Of a stretch of DNA of 64,000 nt, positions 1-9,756 are shown in pieces. A program made the position numbers and the translations under genes. Source of the DNA: Balaenoptera acutorostrata (taxonomy: Eukaryota > Chordata > Mammalia > Artiodactyla > Balaenopteridae); the NCBI RefSeq assembly GCF_949987535.1, contig NC_080082.1:51994374-52058373 (forward strand), written 5' to 3'. Under the pieces are notes generated by a model, which saw only the letters and a list, made by a program, of their open reading frames with translations, searched no databases and was not told the origin of the DNA. Position 1 is the stretch's first letter. The number at the start of each line of letters is the position of its first letter.

Positions 1-390
1 CTGGGAAGTTTTGCCTTCAGAACCTTCCCCCGTTTTGTAGTGCAGCAGAACATCATTCAAGTGCCTCTTGAATCTGCGTCTCCCAGGCTAGGCTGCGGTC
101 CTAAGAAGCCCCAGTGGAATGCCTCTGCCTCAATCGGGTCTTCTTCTCTGTACCTCTGTTTCACCGTAGGCTTTGCCTGGTTTCTTCAAGAGAGGCACAC
201 AGGGAACAGAAATCTGTCAGCAGAGCCCCTACTGAGGAAAGGGCACTGGGTCCTGGGACGCCTCTGAGATGCATTCCTGATCGCCCCTGTTGCAGGAGGA
301 AGGTGTCAGGCAACCGGTGTGCCTGAAAGAGAGCTAGGGCCCTTGGGGAGGGAGCACCCTCCTCAGCCTAGCCCAGGTACTTGAGGGAGG

Positions 391-442
391 GTGGTGGTTT
401 GGGTGGTGGTGGTGGTCGTCGTGGTGGTGGGGTGTGTGTGTG
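391..442. repeat. (GGT)n / GT-rich microsatellite
   Basis: Impure GGT repeats running into GTGTGTG. Repeated in units 2 (about 6,472) and 3 (about 12,538) with the same length. Confidence 0.85.
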
Positions 443-849
443 GAAGAGATGGGTTAGGGGTGCTGGGGAGTGGAAAGGGCAGGGAGAAGGGGCTTCCGAC
501 ACGTTCCTGGAGAGCCCTGGAAGAGGCAGGGGCCCCGCCTAGTGCAGGCCCAGGGCATGGGCCTCCTCTGCCCAAGTCTAAGGGAGGGACCACCCTCAGG
601 GGCCAGTGGATTTTTGGCAACAGACCAGCCCTTGGAGCGGGACTCGGGGATCCCTGGCTGCAATTTCCACTCACCCCGAACCAGATCTGGGTCCACAGAC
701 GTCCCCGCTGTATCTATCTGCGCCTCACCACCAGGTCCAGCTGCTGCTGCTGCCGAGAACGCGACATAGGCCCAGATATCTGGGCTGTGGGTAATCTAAG
801 GAAAGAGGGTGCTGGCGCACCCTCCCTACTGTCCCCCAGGTGGTTGCCC

Positions 850-1400
850 CAGAACAATACCCCGGCCCGTCCCTCCAATGGAAACCACCTGCCCCAGCCT
901 TCAGTTGCAGACCCAAACCTCAGAAGGAGAGAACCCAAGAGAAAAATCAACATGTGACTGGAATTGTTGAAATCACCCTCTTGACCTCTCCTGAACCCGA
1001 GCCTCATTATACGCTCACTGGACTCCAGTTAGCCTGATGGGAAACACCTGACCACAGGGAAGGAAGGAAAAGCAGCAGATGGGACCACGGTTCCAGGGAG
1101 AACCCCGCCTCTTCCCAGAAAACCAATACCCATGCCTCCGCCTCCCGAACAGACCCTACCTTTAAACTTCCTGCCTTGTGAGCCCCCGGAGGAGAAGTTG
1201 ATTGGTGAGCCAAGCCCTCGACTCGGGCGTGTGCTGTTAGTATCTCAGCCTGCGTTTCCTTGATGGCAGTGGGAATCCAACAGGGAAAGAAACTTCCCCG
1301 CTGAGGCAGGGAGCTTCGGTTGGGCTGGGACCTAAGGGGAGGCGTCCATACGACCAATTCGGGAAGGCCGCCTCTCACCGTGGCCGCTCGGCCCTCCTGT
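850..1400. other. Insert within module A, origin unclear
   Basis: This stretch interrupts module A relative to B and C. It is less CpG-rich at its left and includes 'aaacttcctgccttgtgag' near 1,165. It could be another retroviral LTR fragment or unique sequence caught in the duplication. I cannot assign it, and no open frame in it is recognisable. Confidence 0.3.
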
Positions 1401-1440
1401 CGTCCTTCTGGCTGGTGGAGCTGAAGCCGGTCCTCCAGGC

Positions 1441-1450
1441 GCGCATGCGC
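1441..1450. promoter_or_regulatory. NRF1-type palindrome, unit 1
   Basis: The perfect palindrome GCGCATGCGC lies in a CpG-dense stretch (about 1,370-1,600), followed by 'aggcgac'. This is the core recognised by NRF1 in housekeeping CpG-island promoters. It is present in all three units. Occupancy would depend on methylation. Confidence 0.55.
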
Positions 1451-1526
1451 AGGCGACCAGGCCGCGAGGCCTGGCTGCGCCTCGGGCACGGTTGCTAAGC
1501 GACTTGCCTCTGAGGGGTGGGCGAGA

Positions 1527-1528
<2 letters not shown>

Positions 1529-1557
<29 letters not shown>
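1529..1557. repeat. (GGCT)n microsatellite
   Basis: GGCT repeats just after the NRF1 site. The repeat count differs between units (longest here, shortest in unit 2 near 7,612-7,634), as expected for replication slippage. Confidence 0.85.
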
Positions 1558-1755
1558 GGGCGCAGGCGCGGGCCGTGTCCGGTGCTCTAGGAAGGGCCTG
1601 GGGCCTAGGTCTTCCAGTGGTCCAGCAGATCGATAGACGGAAGGAAGGGTGGGCGGATCCACGGCTCGATGGAAGGTTGGAGGAATATACGGACGGACTG
1701 TTGGGGCCCCCGCAGAGTGGAGTGGAGGAAAGCCCTGCCGAGGGGCGGCAAGCGG

Positions 1756-1806
1756 AGGGGAGGGGAGGGGAGGGGAGGGGAGGGGAGGGGCGGGGAGGGG
1801 AGGGGA
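1756..1806. repeat. (GGGGA)n purine tract
   Basis: Pentanucleotide purine tract, much longer in unit 1 than in units 2 (about 7,833-7,864) and 3 (about 13,947-13,980). It is G-rich enough to form quadruplex-like structures. Its length change shifts the long minus-strand open frames, which is why those frames differ between units. Confidence 0.85.
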
Positions 1807-1859
1807 GAAGGAGGCGGGGAGAGGTTGCGAGCCTAGCGTGGAAGAATGGCGGAAAGAAG

Positions 1860-2600
1860 GGGTTTCCCACAGTTTCCTGCAAAGCAATGGAAGCGGCAGA
1901 GAACCCGCCCAGTGTGACGCCAGGGCACGGGCGGCCTCTGCCCATGTCTAGGGGAGGTACCGCTCTCTCTCCGGGTCAGTGGATTTCTCGGCGACGTGAC
2001 CGTCATTTTGAGCGGGGACATGGGGATCTTCATGCCGCTCGCCGCCTCACCAGGCACCAAGGCACCAGATTCCAAACCACCCCCCTTTCTCCATACAATG
2101 GACTCCATCACCTCCCACCTAGATCCGGATTTGGGTCCACTTGGCGTCTCGCCACCAGTTCCAGCCATCAGTGTGGGGGCAGTGGTTCGAAGATGTCGAC
2201 ACAGACTCTGAGATCCGGGACGTCAGTAACGTGAGGAGAGGAAGGCTGGCGCACCCTCCGTACTTCCCGCCATCTCCCTCTGTTCTCTCTCTCCTTTCCC
2301 GTCCCTACCCAGCTCACTCACCGGAGTTGAAGCCAGACCTCCAACTGCGTGAGCGCGCGGGGCACGGGCTGGGGGTGGGGTTGGGGGGGTGGAGTGGGAG
2401 GCTGACCTCACAATGACGAGCAGGTTTGCTAAGGGTTGGGTCTGTTAGGCTCTAGGGATCCGGAGCGCCCTTTGTCGCTTGGCAGGTACAGGTGAAAGCT
2501 GTGTCCGGTGCTCTCTGAAGGGCCTGTGGCCTGTGACTTCCAGTGGGCCAGTGGATGGATGGATGCCTGCACGGAAGGACGGATGGATGGGATGAAAGCA
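1860..2600. repeat. Internal module B of the macrosatellite unit
   Basis: Second copy of the module. 'gctggcgcac' recurs at 2,245, 1,434 bp after its place in module A. The second half follows directly ('gaagccagacctcc' near 2,327; 'tttgctaag' near 2,432; 'gaagggcctgtggcc' near 2,517). It ends in GGAT-rich simple sequence, as modules A and C do. Equivalents lie near 7,917-8,650 and 14,033-14,766. Confidence 0.75.
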
Positions 2601-2601
2601 G

Positions 2602-3045
2602 TGTTCCCATATTGGGGTACAGGGAAGTCATGCTGGCTCTGACATGATTTCTATGCTAACTACAACAGCCTGTTTTGTGGCCTCTTAAACATACGTTGTA
2701 CATGTGCTTTCATCGTTACAGAAAAGCGTGCATTGTCCAGAAATAAAGACGTCCTTTTGCAAGATACAAATAAAATGCCTCCCTTACCTGGACACCAGTG
2801 CCACTAGTCGTCCGATGAGAAGGCTCCTTCGGCAGGCGCCAAGGCCATACTGATTCGCGGTCTCTATGTGCTCATCTGTCTCTTTTGGAAACAAGAAGAC
2901 AAGGAATGGACCCCTGACACGATAGAGGTTCTCTGCCCTCAGATATAAAACTAGGCTGAAAGTCATGCTTCTCCAGAGCAGTTCCTCCGACCCCTGTGAG
3001 AGGCTGTCTCCTGCGCTCGAGTCCTCAGTTTGGCTCCAATAACTC
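2602..3045 (+). mobile_element. LTR-like stretch inside the unit (ERV1-type, tentative)
   Basis: This AT-richer stretch separates modules B and C. It starts with 'tgttcc', carries a TATA-like 'gatataaaact' at 2,942-2,952, and then runs into 'ctgtgagaggctgtctcctg' and 'gtttggctccaataa', phrases I associate with R/U5 of mammalian class I endogenous retroviral LTRs. The family is judged from memory, with no search done. No retroviral coding region is attached, so it would be a solitary LTR. Copies are near 8,651-9,093 and 14,767-15,210. If correct, each unit carries an LTR-derived promoter reading rightward. Confidence 0.4.
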
Positions 3046-3698
3046 GGGTGGGGGCGGGGGGGGGAGAAGTTGGGGGCTAATCGTGAAGACCTGTGCGGAG
3101 TAGGGCCTTGCCTCACATCCCTGCGAGGCACCGGGAGAGGCAGAGGCAGGGACCCCCGTCTCACCCGCCACCCGAAACCAGTGTGGCACCAGGGCATGGG
3201 CCTCCTCTGCCCACGTCTAGGGGAGCTACCACTTTCGGGGTCAGTGGATTTTCTGGTGACACGACCACAGTTCACAGTTCGAGCCGGGACTCTGGGATGT
3301 TCCTCGCCCCCGCCTCACCCGATGACATCCCACACCCTCCTCCCATTTGACACCATTCCCACCCATGCCGATCCAGATTTGGATCCACAGAGGTACCCGG
3401 CGTGCCTTGGTCTGGCCACCAGCTTCGGCAGCCACTGGCGGAGATGGTGGCACAGACCCAGAGATCTAGGATGTCCAGAACCTGAGCACCGGAGGGCTGG
3501 CGCACCCTCCCTACATCCCTCGCTGCCCTCCGTCCTCCTCTCTCCCCTCCCTGGGCTCTGACAGCCAGCCTTCTACTGGTGGAAGCCTGCCGTCCAACCA
3601 GGCGAGCGCGGACAATCGCTTTGGTTGCCCTGGGTTTCCCCTTTGTTGCCCTGCCGGGTTACTCAGCAAAAGGGGGCGGGGCTCTCCGTGATGCGGGC

Positions 3699-3712
3699 GC
3701 GCCCTCTGGCGG
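3699..3712 (-). promoter_or_regulatory. CTCF-like core, unit 1
   Basis: Plus-strand GCGCCCTCTGGCGG reads CCGCCAGAGGGCGC on the minus strand, a close match to the CTCF core. It lies 20-30 bp from a GC box ('gggggcgggg', about 3,672) within a CpG-rich stretch. One site occurs per unit in the same orientation. CTCF sites in human macrosatellites DXZ4 and D4Z4 are the relevant precedent. Confidence 0.6.
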
Positions 3713-3785
3713 CTGGCCGGGCTAGGGGCAGGCGCCGCCGGCGGCCCCCGTGCCTTTGGAAGCCCGGGCCCCCATCCTCCAGTGC

Positions 3786-3910
3786 GTCCAGCACATGGAT
3801 GGATGCAAGGATGAATGAGCGGATGGAAGGACGCAAGGAAGGGAGGAAGGGAGGATGGGAGGGAGGGAGGGAGGGAGGAAGAAAGGGAGGGAGGAAGGAA
3901 GAAGGAAGGC
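3786..3910. repeat. GGAT/GGGA-rich simple repeat
   Basis: Imperfect GGAT, GGAA and GGGA repeats end module C. Unit 3 has an extra 'gacg' near 15,995-16,000 relative to units 1 and 2. Confidence 0.8.
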
Positions 3911-3929
3911 TACATAAATGGATAGTTGC

Positions 3930-5700
3930 GGAGTGCAGAGTGGAATAAGGCCAGGCCGGGCCAGGCTGACCAAGCAGGATCAGGAGCCTAGTGGTGGTAT
4001 CCCTTGCTCAGGTCAATCTTCCGTGTGTGCCTGGGACTGTCCCGGAAGGGGGACTGCCCTGTGAGCTGGACAGGGGACTGACTGTGGGCTTCTGGGGGGC
4101 TTTGCTCCCTCGTGGGCTTCAGCGCCTGCAGCCAGAGCCAGAGCCAGAGCCCGAGCCCAGGCCCAAGGAACTGCCGTGCCCGTGGAGGGATGGGGCTTGT
4201 CTGAGGAGCCTGGGACTCCCTGCAGTCCCCATTTCCCCCCACTCACCACCACCCCCTCCGTGACAAGGCGGCTCCGTGGCTCTGTCTGGCTGTGTGGCTC
4301 AGTGGGATTCTGTTTTCCTTCCTTATCGCTTTTCCTGGCTTTTCTTCAAATGTGCCTGACTTGCCATGCCCTGGGAACAGCACGTGGAAGGAAGCCCCTC
4401 TGCATCCTGAGAGGCACCCTTCCACACACAAAAACACAAGGAATCTCTATGAGGATCTCATGATACACTTGTAGGAAAGATGCCAAAAGTCGTGCTCATG
4501 ATGCGAATGCCCCAAATCCCACCCCCACCCGAGCCCCTTTCCCCCAGCGCTCAACTCACCCAACCCGACCACAGCGCCATGATCTGGAAGAGGAAAGTCC
4601 CTTGGGCAAGGCATGATCCACTCGACTACAACCTTCTGGAAAATTCACCACCACCGATCCACTTCCAGTTGAGCTGTGTGTTTTGGCCTACCAGCACTTC
4701 ATTTGCTAGCTTCCAGTCTTCTTGCTGGGATGTAGGGACCCCGGGATGGGATGGGGGGGTGGGGGTGGGGCTATCCTCTGCTGTTGGAAAGTGCTCTCTC
4801 TCGGTGTTTGGGGGTTGCTCACCCTGTCTGCAAGCTTCTGAGAGCATGGGTTGGGGCTCAGCACATCTCCTCCTGTGGTCCTGGATAGGAACTTCTTCAT
4901 CGTGACCCCCTCTGGGGGTTCTCCTTGTGGTCCAAAGCACGGCTTGGGGGCATTATCAGCCTTGCAATCTCCAAACACCGCCTCAGAGGTGCACCCTCTG
5001 CCTCCCTCCTTCCTGGCCGCATCCCGATTCCACACCTGTCTGACTTGCTCTTTCTCTTCTCTGTGCTTGTGTGTGCTCTTCCGTCTTTTCCATGATTCTC
5101 TCCTCCTCCTCCTCTGCAGTACACGCGTTCCATGGCACTGGGTTCGCTTTTCCTTCTTAAACCCCTTTTGGCTCCGGTCAGTGCTTCTGTTCTTGGGAAG
5201 TCTTGGCCATCCCCTATTTCCATTGCTTTGCTTTGTTCTGTTTCTCACCTCATCAAGGACATTCCATTCCCGGTCCAGACTGGGCATTTCCCTTCTGTGT
5301 CTTTCACCTAGGATGGAATGTCTGTTCCTATTTCTTTCAGCATGATCTGCATCCCAGGAAATGCACCACACTCCCCGTTGTTTTCTGATGAGTTTTGGCA
5401 GACTTGCCTGGAACTGGGTTGCTGCCACCACCAGAACCTTGAGCGCTGGAGGGCGCGGAACGAGAAAGCCTTTGAAAAAACGGAGAATGAAAATCACTGG
5501 TTCTTTTGAGAAGAGCTAGAGCCCTGTCGTGATGATCACCACGATGGGGGTGGCAATGGACTGACACGGAGATTTGCAGTGAGTGCCCGCCTCCCTCCCT
5601 CACCCCACCCATGCCCACCGGGGTACGTGCCTGCGTTGGGACTCAAACACAGCTGCCGTCAAGGTCCAGACCCCAGGTACCCCACCCCCAAGTTCTCCTG
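3930..5700. other. Non-modular right part of the unit, no gene recognised
   Basis: This part contains a short 'ccagag' repeat near 4,133-4,160 and a G-rich tract near 4,751. Open frames of 164 codons (4,851-5,345, plus) and 263 codons (4,706-5,497, minus) overlap one another and are identical in unit 2. Their translations are low-complexity (proline-, arginine- or phenylalanine-rich) without any domain I recognise. Recent duplication alone explains their conservation. Confidence 0.6.
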
Positions 5701-5736
5701 ACCCTTTGCCCTAAGACACACACCGACACACAAACA

Positions 5737-5760
5737 CAGAGACAGACAGACAGACAGACA

Positions 5761-5791
<31 letters not shown>
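5737..5791. repeat. (CAGA)n(CA)n microsatellite, unit 1
   Basis: CAGA repeats followed by about 30 bases of CA. The matching tract in unit 2 (11,785-11,857) has about 56 bases of CA. Unit 3 is truncated before this site. Confidence 0.9.
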
Positions 5792-5793
<2 letters not shown>

Positions 5794-7521
5794 TCTCTCT
5801 CACTCTCTCTCCCTCTCAGACACACACACGGCGCCTTGCCCAGAATCATACTCGGACAGGCATACCTGCCAACACACCTGGCTCTTACTACGCTGTTGGA
5901 AGCCTGTCTTTTCTAGCTTCTCTAACATCTGCTAGCTGCCACAAGTGTGGTCTCAAAAGTTCCCCTCTTGCACCTCTGTAGTCATTTTGGACCCCAACCA
6001 AGGCTTGCTTCACAAGCACCCTTACTTTGGAGCAGTTCCAATCCGAATTCTTGACACACAACTCATGGAACTAACTATGGCCTGGGAAGTTTTGCCTTCA
6101 GAACCTTCCCCCGTTTTGTAGTGCAGCAGAACATCATTCAAGTGCCTCTTGAATCTGCGTCTCCCAGGCTAGGCTGCGGTCCTAAGAAGCCCCAGTGGAA
6201 TGCCTCTGCCTCAATCGGGTCTTCTTCTCTGTACCTCTGTTTCACCGTAGGCTTTGCCTGGTTTCTTCAAGAGAGGCACACAGGGAACAGAAATCTGTCA
6301 GCAGAGCCCCTACTGAGGAAAGGGCACTGGGTCCTGGGACGCCTCTGAGATGCATTCCTGATCGCCCCTGTTGCAGGAGGAAGGTGTCAGGCAACCGGTG
6401 TGCCTGAAAGAGAGCTAGGGCCCTTGGGGAGGGAGCACCCTCCTCAGCCTAGCCCAGGTACTTGAGGGAGGGTGGTGGTTTGGGTGGTGGTGGTGGTCGT
6501 CGTGGTGGTGGGGTGTGTGTGTGGAAGAGATGGGTTAGGGGTGCTGGGGAGTGGAAAGGGCAGGGAGAAGGGGCTTCCGACACGTTCCTGGAGAGCCCTG
6601 GAAGAGGCAGGGGCCCCGCCTAGTGCAGGCCCAGGGCATGGGCCTCCTCTGCCCAAGTCTAAGGGAGGGACCACCCTCAGGGGCCAGTGGATTTTTGGCA
6701 ACAGACCAGCCCTTGGAGCGGGACTCGGGGATCCCTGGCTGCAATTTCCACTCACCCCGAACCAGATCTGGGTCCACAGACGTCCCCGCTGTATCTATCT
6801 GCGCCTCACCACCAGGTCCAGCTGCTGCTGCTGCCGAGAACGCGACATAGGCCCAGATATCTGGGCTGTGGGTAATCTAAGGAAAGAGGGTGCTGGCGCA
6901 CCCTCCCTACTGTCCCCCAGGTGGTTGCCCCAGAACAATACCCCGGCCCGTCCCTCCAATGGAAACCACCTGCCCCAGCCTTCAGTTGCAGACCCAAACC
7001 TCAGAAGGAGAGAACCCAAGAGAAAAATCAACATGTGACTGGAATTGTTGAAATCACCCTCTTGACCTCTCCTGAACCCGAGCCTCATTATACGCTCACT
7101 GGACTCCAGTTAGCCTGATGGGAAACACCTGACCACAGGGAAGGAAGGAAAAGCAGCAGATGGGACCACGGTTCCAGGGAGAACCCCGCCTCTTCCCAGA
7201 AAACCAATACCCATGCCTCCGCCTCCCGAACGGACCCTACCTTTAAACTTCCTGCCTTGTGAGCCCCCGGAGGAGAAGTTGATTGGTGAGCCAAGCCCTC
7301 GACTCGGGCGTGTGCTGTTAGTATCTCAGCCTGCGTTTCCTTGATGGCAGTGGGAATCCAACAGGGAAAGAAACTTCCCCGCTGAGGCAGGGAGCTTCGG
7401 TTGGGCTGGGACCTAAGGGGAGGCGTCCATACGACCAATTCGGGAAGGCCGCCTCTCACCGTGGCCGCTCGGCCCTCCTGTCGTCCTTCTGGCTGATGGA
7501 GCTGAAGCCGGTCCTCCAGGC

Positions 7522-7531
7522 GCGCATGCGC
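7522..7531. promoter_or_regulatory. NRF1-type palindrome, unit 2
   Basis: Same GCGCATGCGC core, exactly one period (6,081 bp) from the unit 1 site, with identical flanks. Confidence 0.55.
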
Positions 7532-9742
7532 AGGCGACCAGGCCGCGAGGCCTGGCTGCGCCTCGGGCACGGTTGCTAAGCGACTTGCCTCTGAGGGGTG
7601 GGCGAGACGTTGGCTGGCTGGCTGGCTGGCTGGCGGGCGCAGGCGCGGGCCGTGTCCGGTGCTCTAGGAAGGGCCTGGGGCCTAGGTCTTCCAGTGGTCC
7701 AGCAGATCGATAGACGGAAGGAAGGGTGGGCGGATCCACGGCTCGATGGAAGGTTGGAGGAATATACGGACGGACTGTTGGGGCCCCCGCAGAGTGGAGT
7801 GGAGGAAAGCCCTGCCGAGGGGCGGCAAGCGGAGGGGAGGGGAGGGGAGCGGAGGGGAGGGGAGAAGGAGGCGGGGAGAGGTTGCGAGCCTAGCGTGGAA
7901 GAATGGCGGAAAGAAGGGGTTTCCCACAGTTTCCTGCAAAGCAATGGAAGCGGCAGAGAACCCGCCCAGTGTGACGCCAGGGCACGGGCGGCCTCTGCCC
8001 ATGTCTAGGGGAGGGACCGCTCTCTCTCCGGGTCAGTGGATTTCTCGGCGACGTGACCGTCATTTTGAGCGGGGACATGGGGATCTTCATGCCGCTCGCC
8101 GCCTCACCAGGCACCAGATTCCAAACCACCCCCCTTTCTCCATACAATGGACTCCATCACCTCCCACCTAGATCCGGATTTGGGTCCACTTGGCGTCTCG
8201 CCACCAGTTCCAGCCATCAGTGTGGGGGCAGTGGTTCGAAGATGTCGACACAGACTCTGAGATCCGGGACGTCAGTAACGTGAGGAGAGGAAGGCTGGCG
8301 CACCCTCCGTACTTCCCGCCATCTCCCTCTGTTCTCTCTCTCCTTTCCCGTCCCTACCCAGCTCACTCACCGGAGTTGAAGCCAGACCTCCAACTGCGTG
8401 AGCACGCGGGGCACGGGCTGGGGGTGGGGTTGGGGGGGTGGAGTGGGAGGCTGACCTCACAATGACGAGCAGGTTTGCTAAGGGTTGGGTCTGTTAGGCT
8501 CTAGGGATCCGGAGCGCCCTTTGTCGCTTGGCAGGTACAGGTGAAAGCTGTGTCCGGTGCTCTCTGAAGGGCCTGTGGCCTGTGACTTCCAGTGGGCCAG
8601 TGGATGGATGGATGCCTGCACGGAAGGACGGATGGATGGGATGAAAGCAGTGTTCCCATATTGGGGTACAGGGAAGTCATGCTGGCTCTGACATGATTTC
8701 TATGCTAACTACAACAGCCTGTTTTGTGGCCTCTTAAACATACGTTGTACATGTGCTTTCATCGTTACAGAAAAGCGTGCATTGTCCAGAAATAAAGACG
8801 TCCTTTTGCAAGATACAAATAAAATGCCTCCCTTACCTGGACACCAGTGCCACTAGTCGTCTGATGAGAAGGTTCCTTCGGCAGGCGCCAAGGCCATACT
8901 GATTCGCGGTCTCTATGTGCTCATCTGTCTCTTTTGGAAACAAGAAGACAAGGAATGGACCCCTGACACGATAGAGGTTCTCTGCCCTCAGATATAAAAC
9001 TAGGCTGAAAGTCATGCTTCTCCAGAGCAGTTCCTCCGACCCCTGTGAGAGGCTGTCTCCTGCGCTCGAGTCCTCAGTTTGGCTCCAATAACTCGGGTGG
9101 GGGGGGGGAGAAGTTGGGGGCTAATCGTGAAGACCTGTGCGGAGTAGGGCCTTGCCTCACATCCCTGCGAGGCACCGGGAGAGGCAGAGGCAGGGACCCC
9201 CGTCTCACCCGCCACCCGAAACCAGTGTGGCACCAGGGCATGGGCCTCCTCTGCCCACGTCTAGGGGAGCTACCACTTTCGGGGTCAGTGGATTTTCTGG
9301 TGACACGACTACAGTTCACAGTTCGAGCCGGGACTCTGGGATTTTCCTCGCCCCCGCCTCACCCGATGACATCCCACACCCTCCTCCCATTTGACACCAT
9401 TCCCACCCATGCCGATCCAGATTTGGATCCACAGAGGTACCCGGCGTGCCTTGGTCTGGCCACCAGCTTCGGCAGCCACTGGCGGAGATGGTGGCACAGA
9501 CCCAGAGATCTAGGATGTCCAGAACCTGAGCACCGGAGGGCTGGCGCACCCTCCCTACATCCCTCGCTGCCCTCCGTCCTCCTCTCTCCCCTCCCTGGGC
9601 TCTGACAGCCAGCCTTCTACTGGTGGAAGCCTGCCGTCCAACCAGGCGAGCGCGGACAATCGCCTTGGTTGCCCCGGGTTTCCCCTTTGTTGCCCTGCCG
9701 GGTTACTCAGCAAAAGGGGGCGGGGCTCTCCGTGATGCGGGC

Positions 9743-9756
9743 GCGCCCTCTGGCGG
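9743..9756 (-). promoter_or_regulatory. CTCF-like core, unit 2
   Basis: Identical core and flanks to the unit 1 site. Confidence 0.6.

Larger units (their letters stand above)
480..1660. repeat. Internal module A of the macrosatellite unit
   Basis: First of three diverged copies of a module inside the unit. Shared landmarks are 'gggcatgggcctcctctg' (near 553), a 'gtcagtgga'-like stretch near 602, 'agatctgggtccaca' near 684, 'gctggcgcaccctcc' at 811, a 'gaagccggtcctcc' block near 1,423, 'ttgctaag' near 1,491, and 'gaagggcct...cttccagtgg' near 1,591-1,620. Module A is longer than B and C because about 530 bp (850-1,400) of unrelated sequence lies between its two halves. Equivalent stretches start near 6,561 and 12,627 in the other units. 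Confidence 0.75.
3110..3920. repeat. Internal module C of the macrosatellite unit
   Basis: Third copy of the module, with 'gggcatgggcctcctctg' near 3,193, 'ggtcagtggattttctgg' near 3,239 and 'gctggcgcac' at 3,496 (1,251 bp after module B). Its second half contains the CTCF-like core and ends in a GGAT/GGGA-rich tract (about 3,790-3,910). Equivalents lie near 9,154-9,965 and 15,274-16,090. Confidence 0.75.
1..6081. repeat. Macrosatellite unit 1 (6,081 bp)
   Basis: First unit of a tandem array. The phase is arbitrary because the window starts inside the array; the sequence at position 1 recurs at 6,082 and 12,148. The unit is GC- and CpG-rich in its first two thirds (to about 4.3 kb) and more pyrimidine-rich after that. 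In order it holds module A (about 480-1,660, with a roughly 530-bp insert), module B (about 1,860-2,600), an LTR-like stretch (2,602-3,045), module C (about 3,110-3,920), a non-modular part (3,930-5,700) and a CA-rich microsatellite. Unit-specific marks are a 9-bp tandem duplication near 2,058-2,066 and the longest GGGGA tract. Open frames of up to 312 codons occur, but indels in the simple repeats break them in the sister units and I recognise no domain. Confidence 0.95.

Noticed and set aside
1007..1945. 312-codon minus-strand open frame in unit 1
   Set aside because: Proline/serine-rich translation of a purine tract and CpG-rich DNA. Changes in repeat number break it in unit 2, and no stop-free version of the same length is kept.
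4706..5497. 263-codon minus-strand open frame identical in units 1 and 2 (also 10,750-11,541)
   Set aside because: The units are almost identical in all parts, so conservation says nothing about coding. The product is basic and low-complexity with no recognisable domain, it overlaps another long frame on the opposite strand, and it is altered in unit 3.
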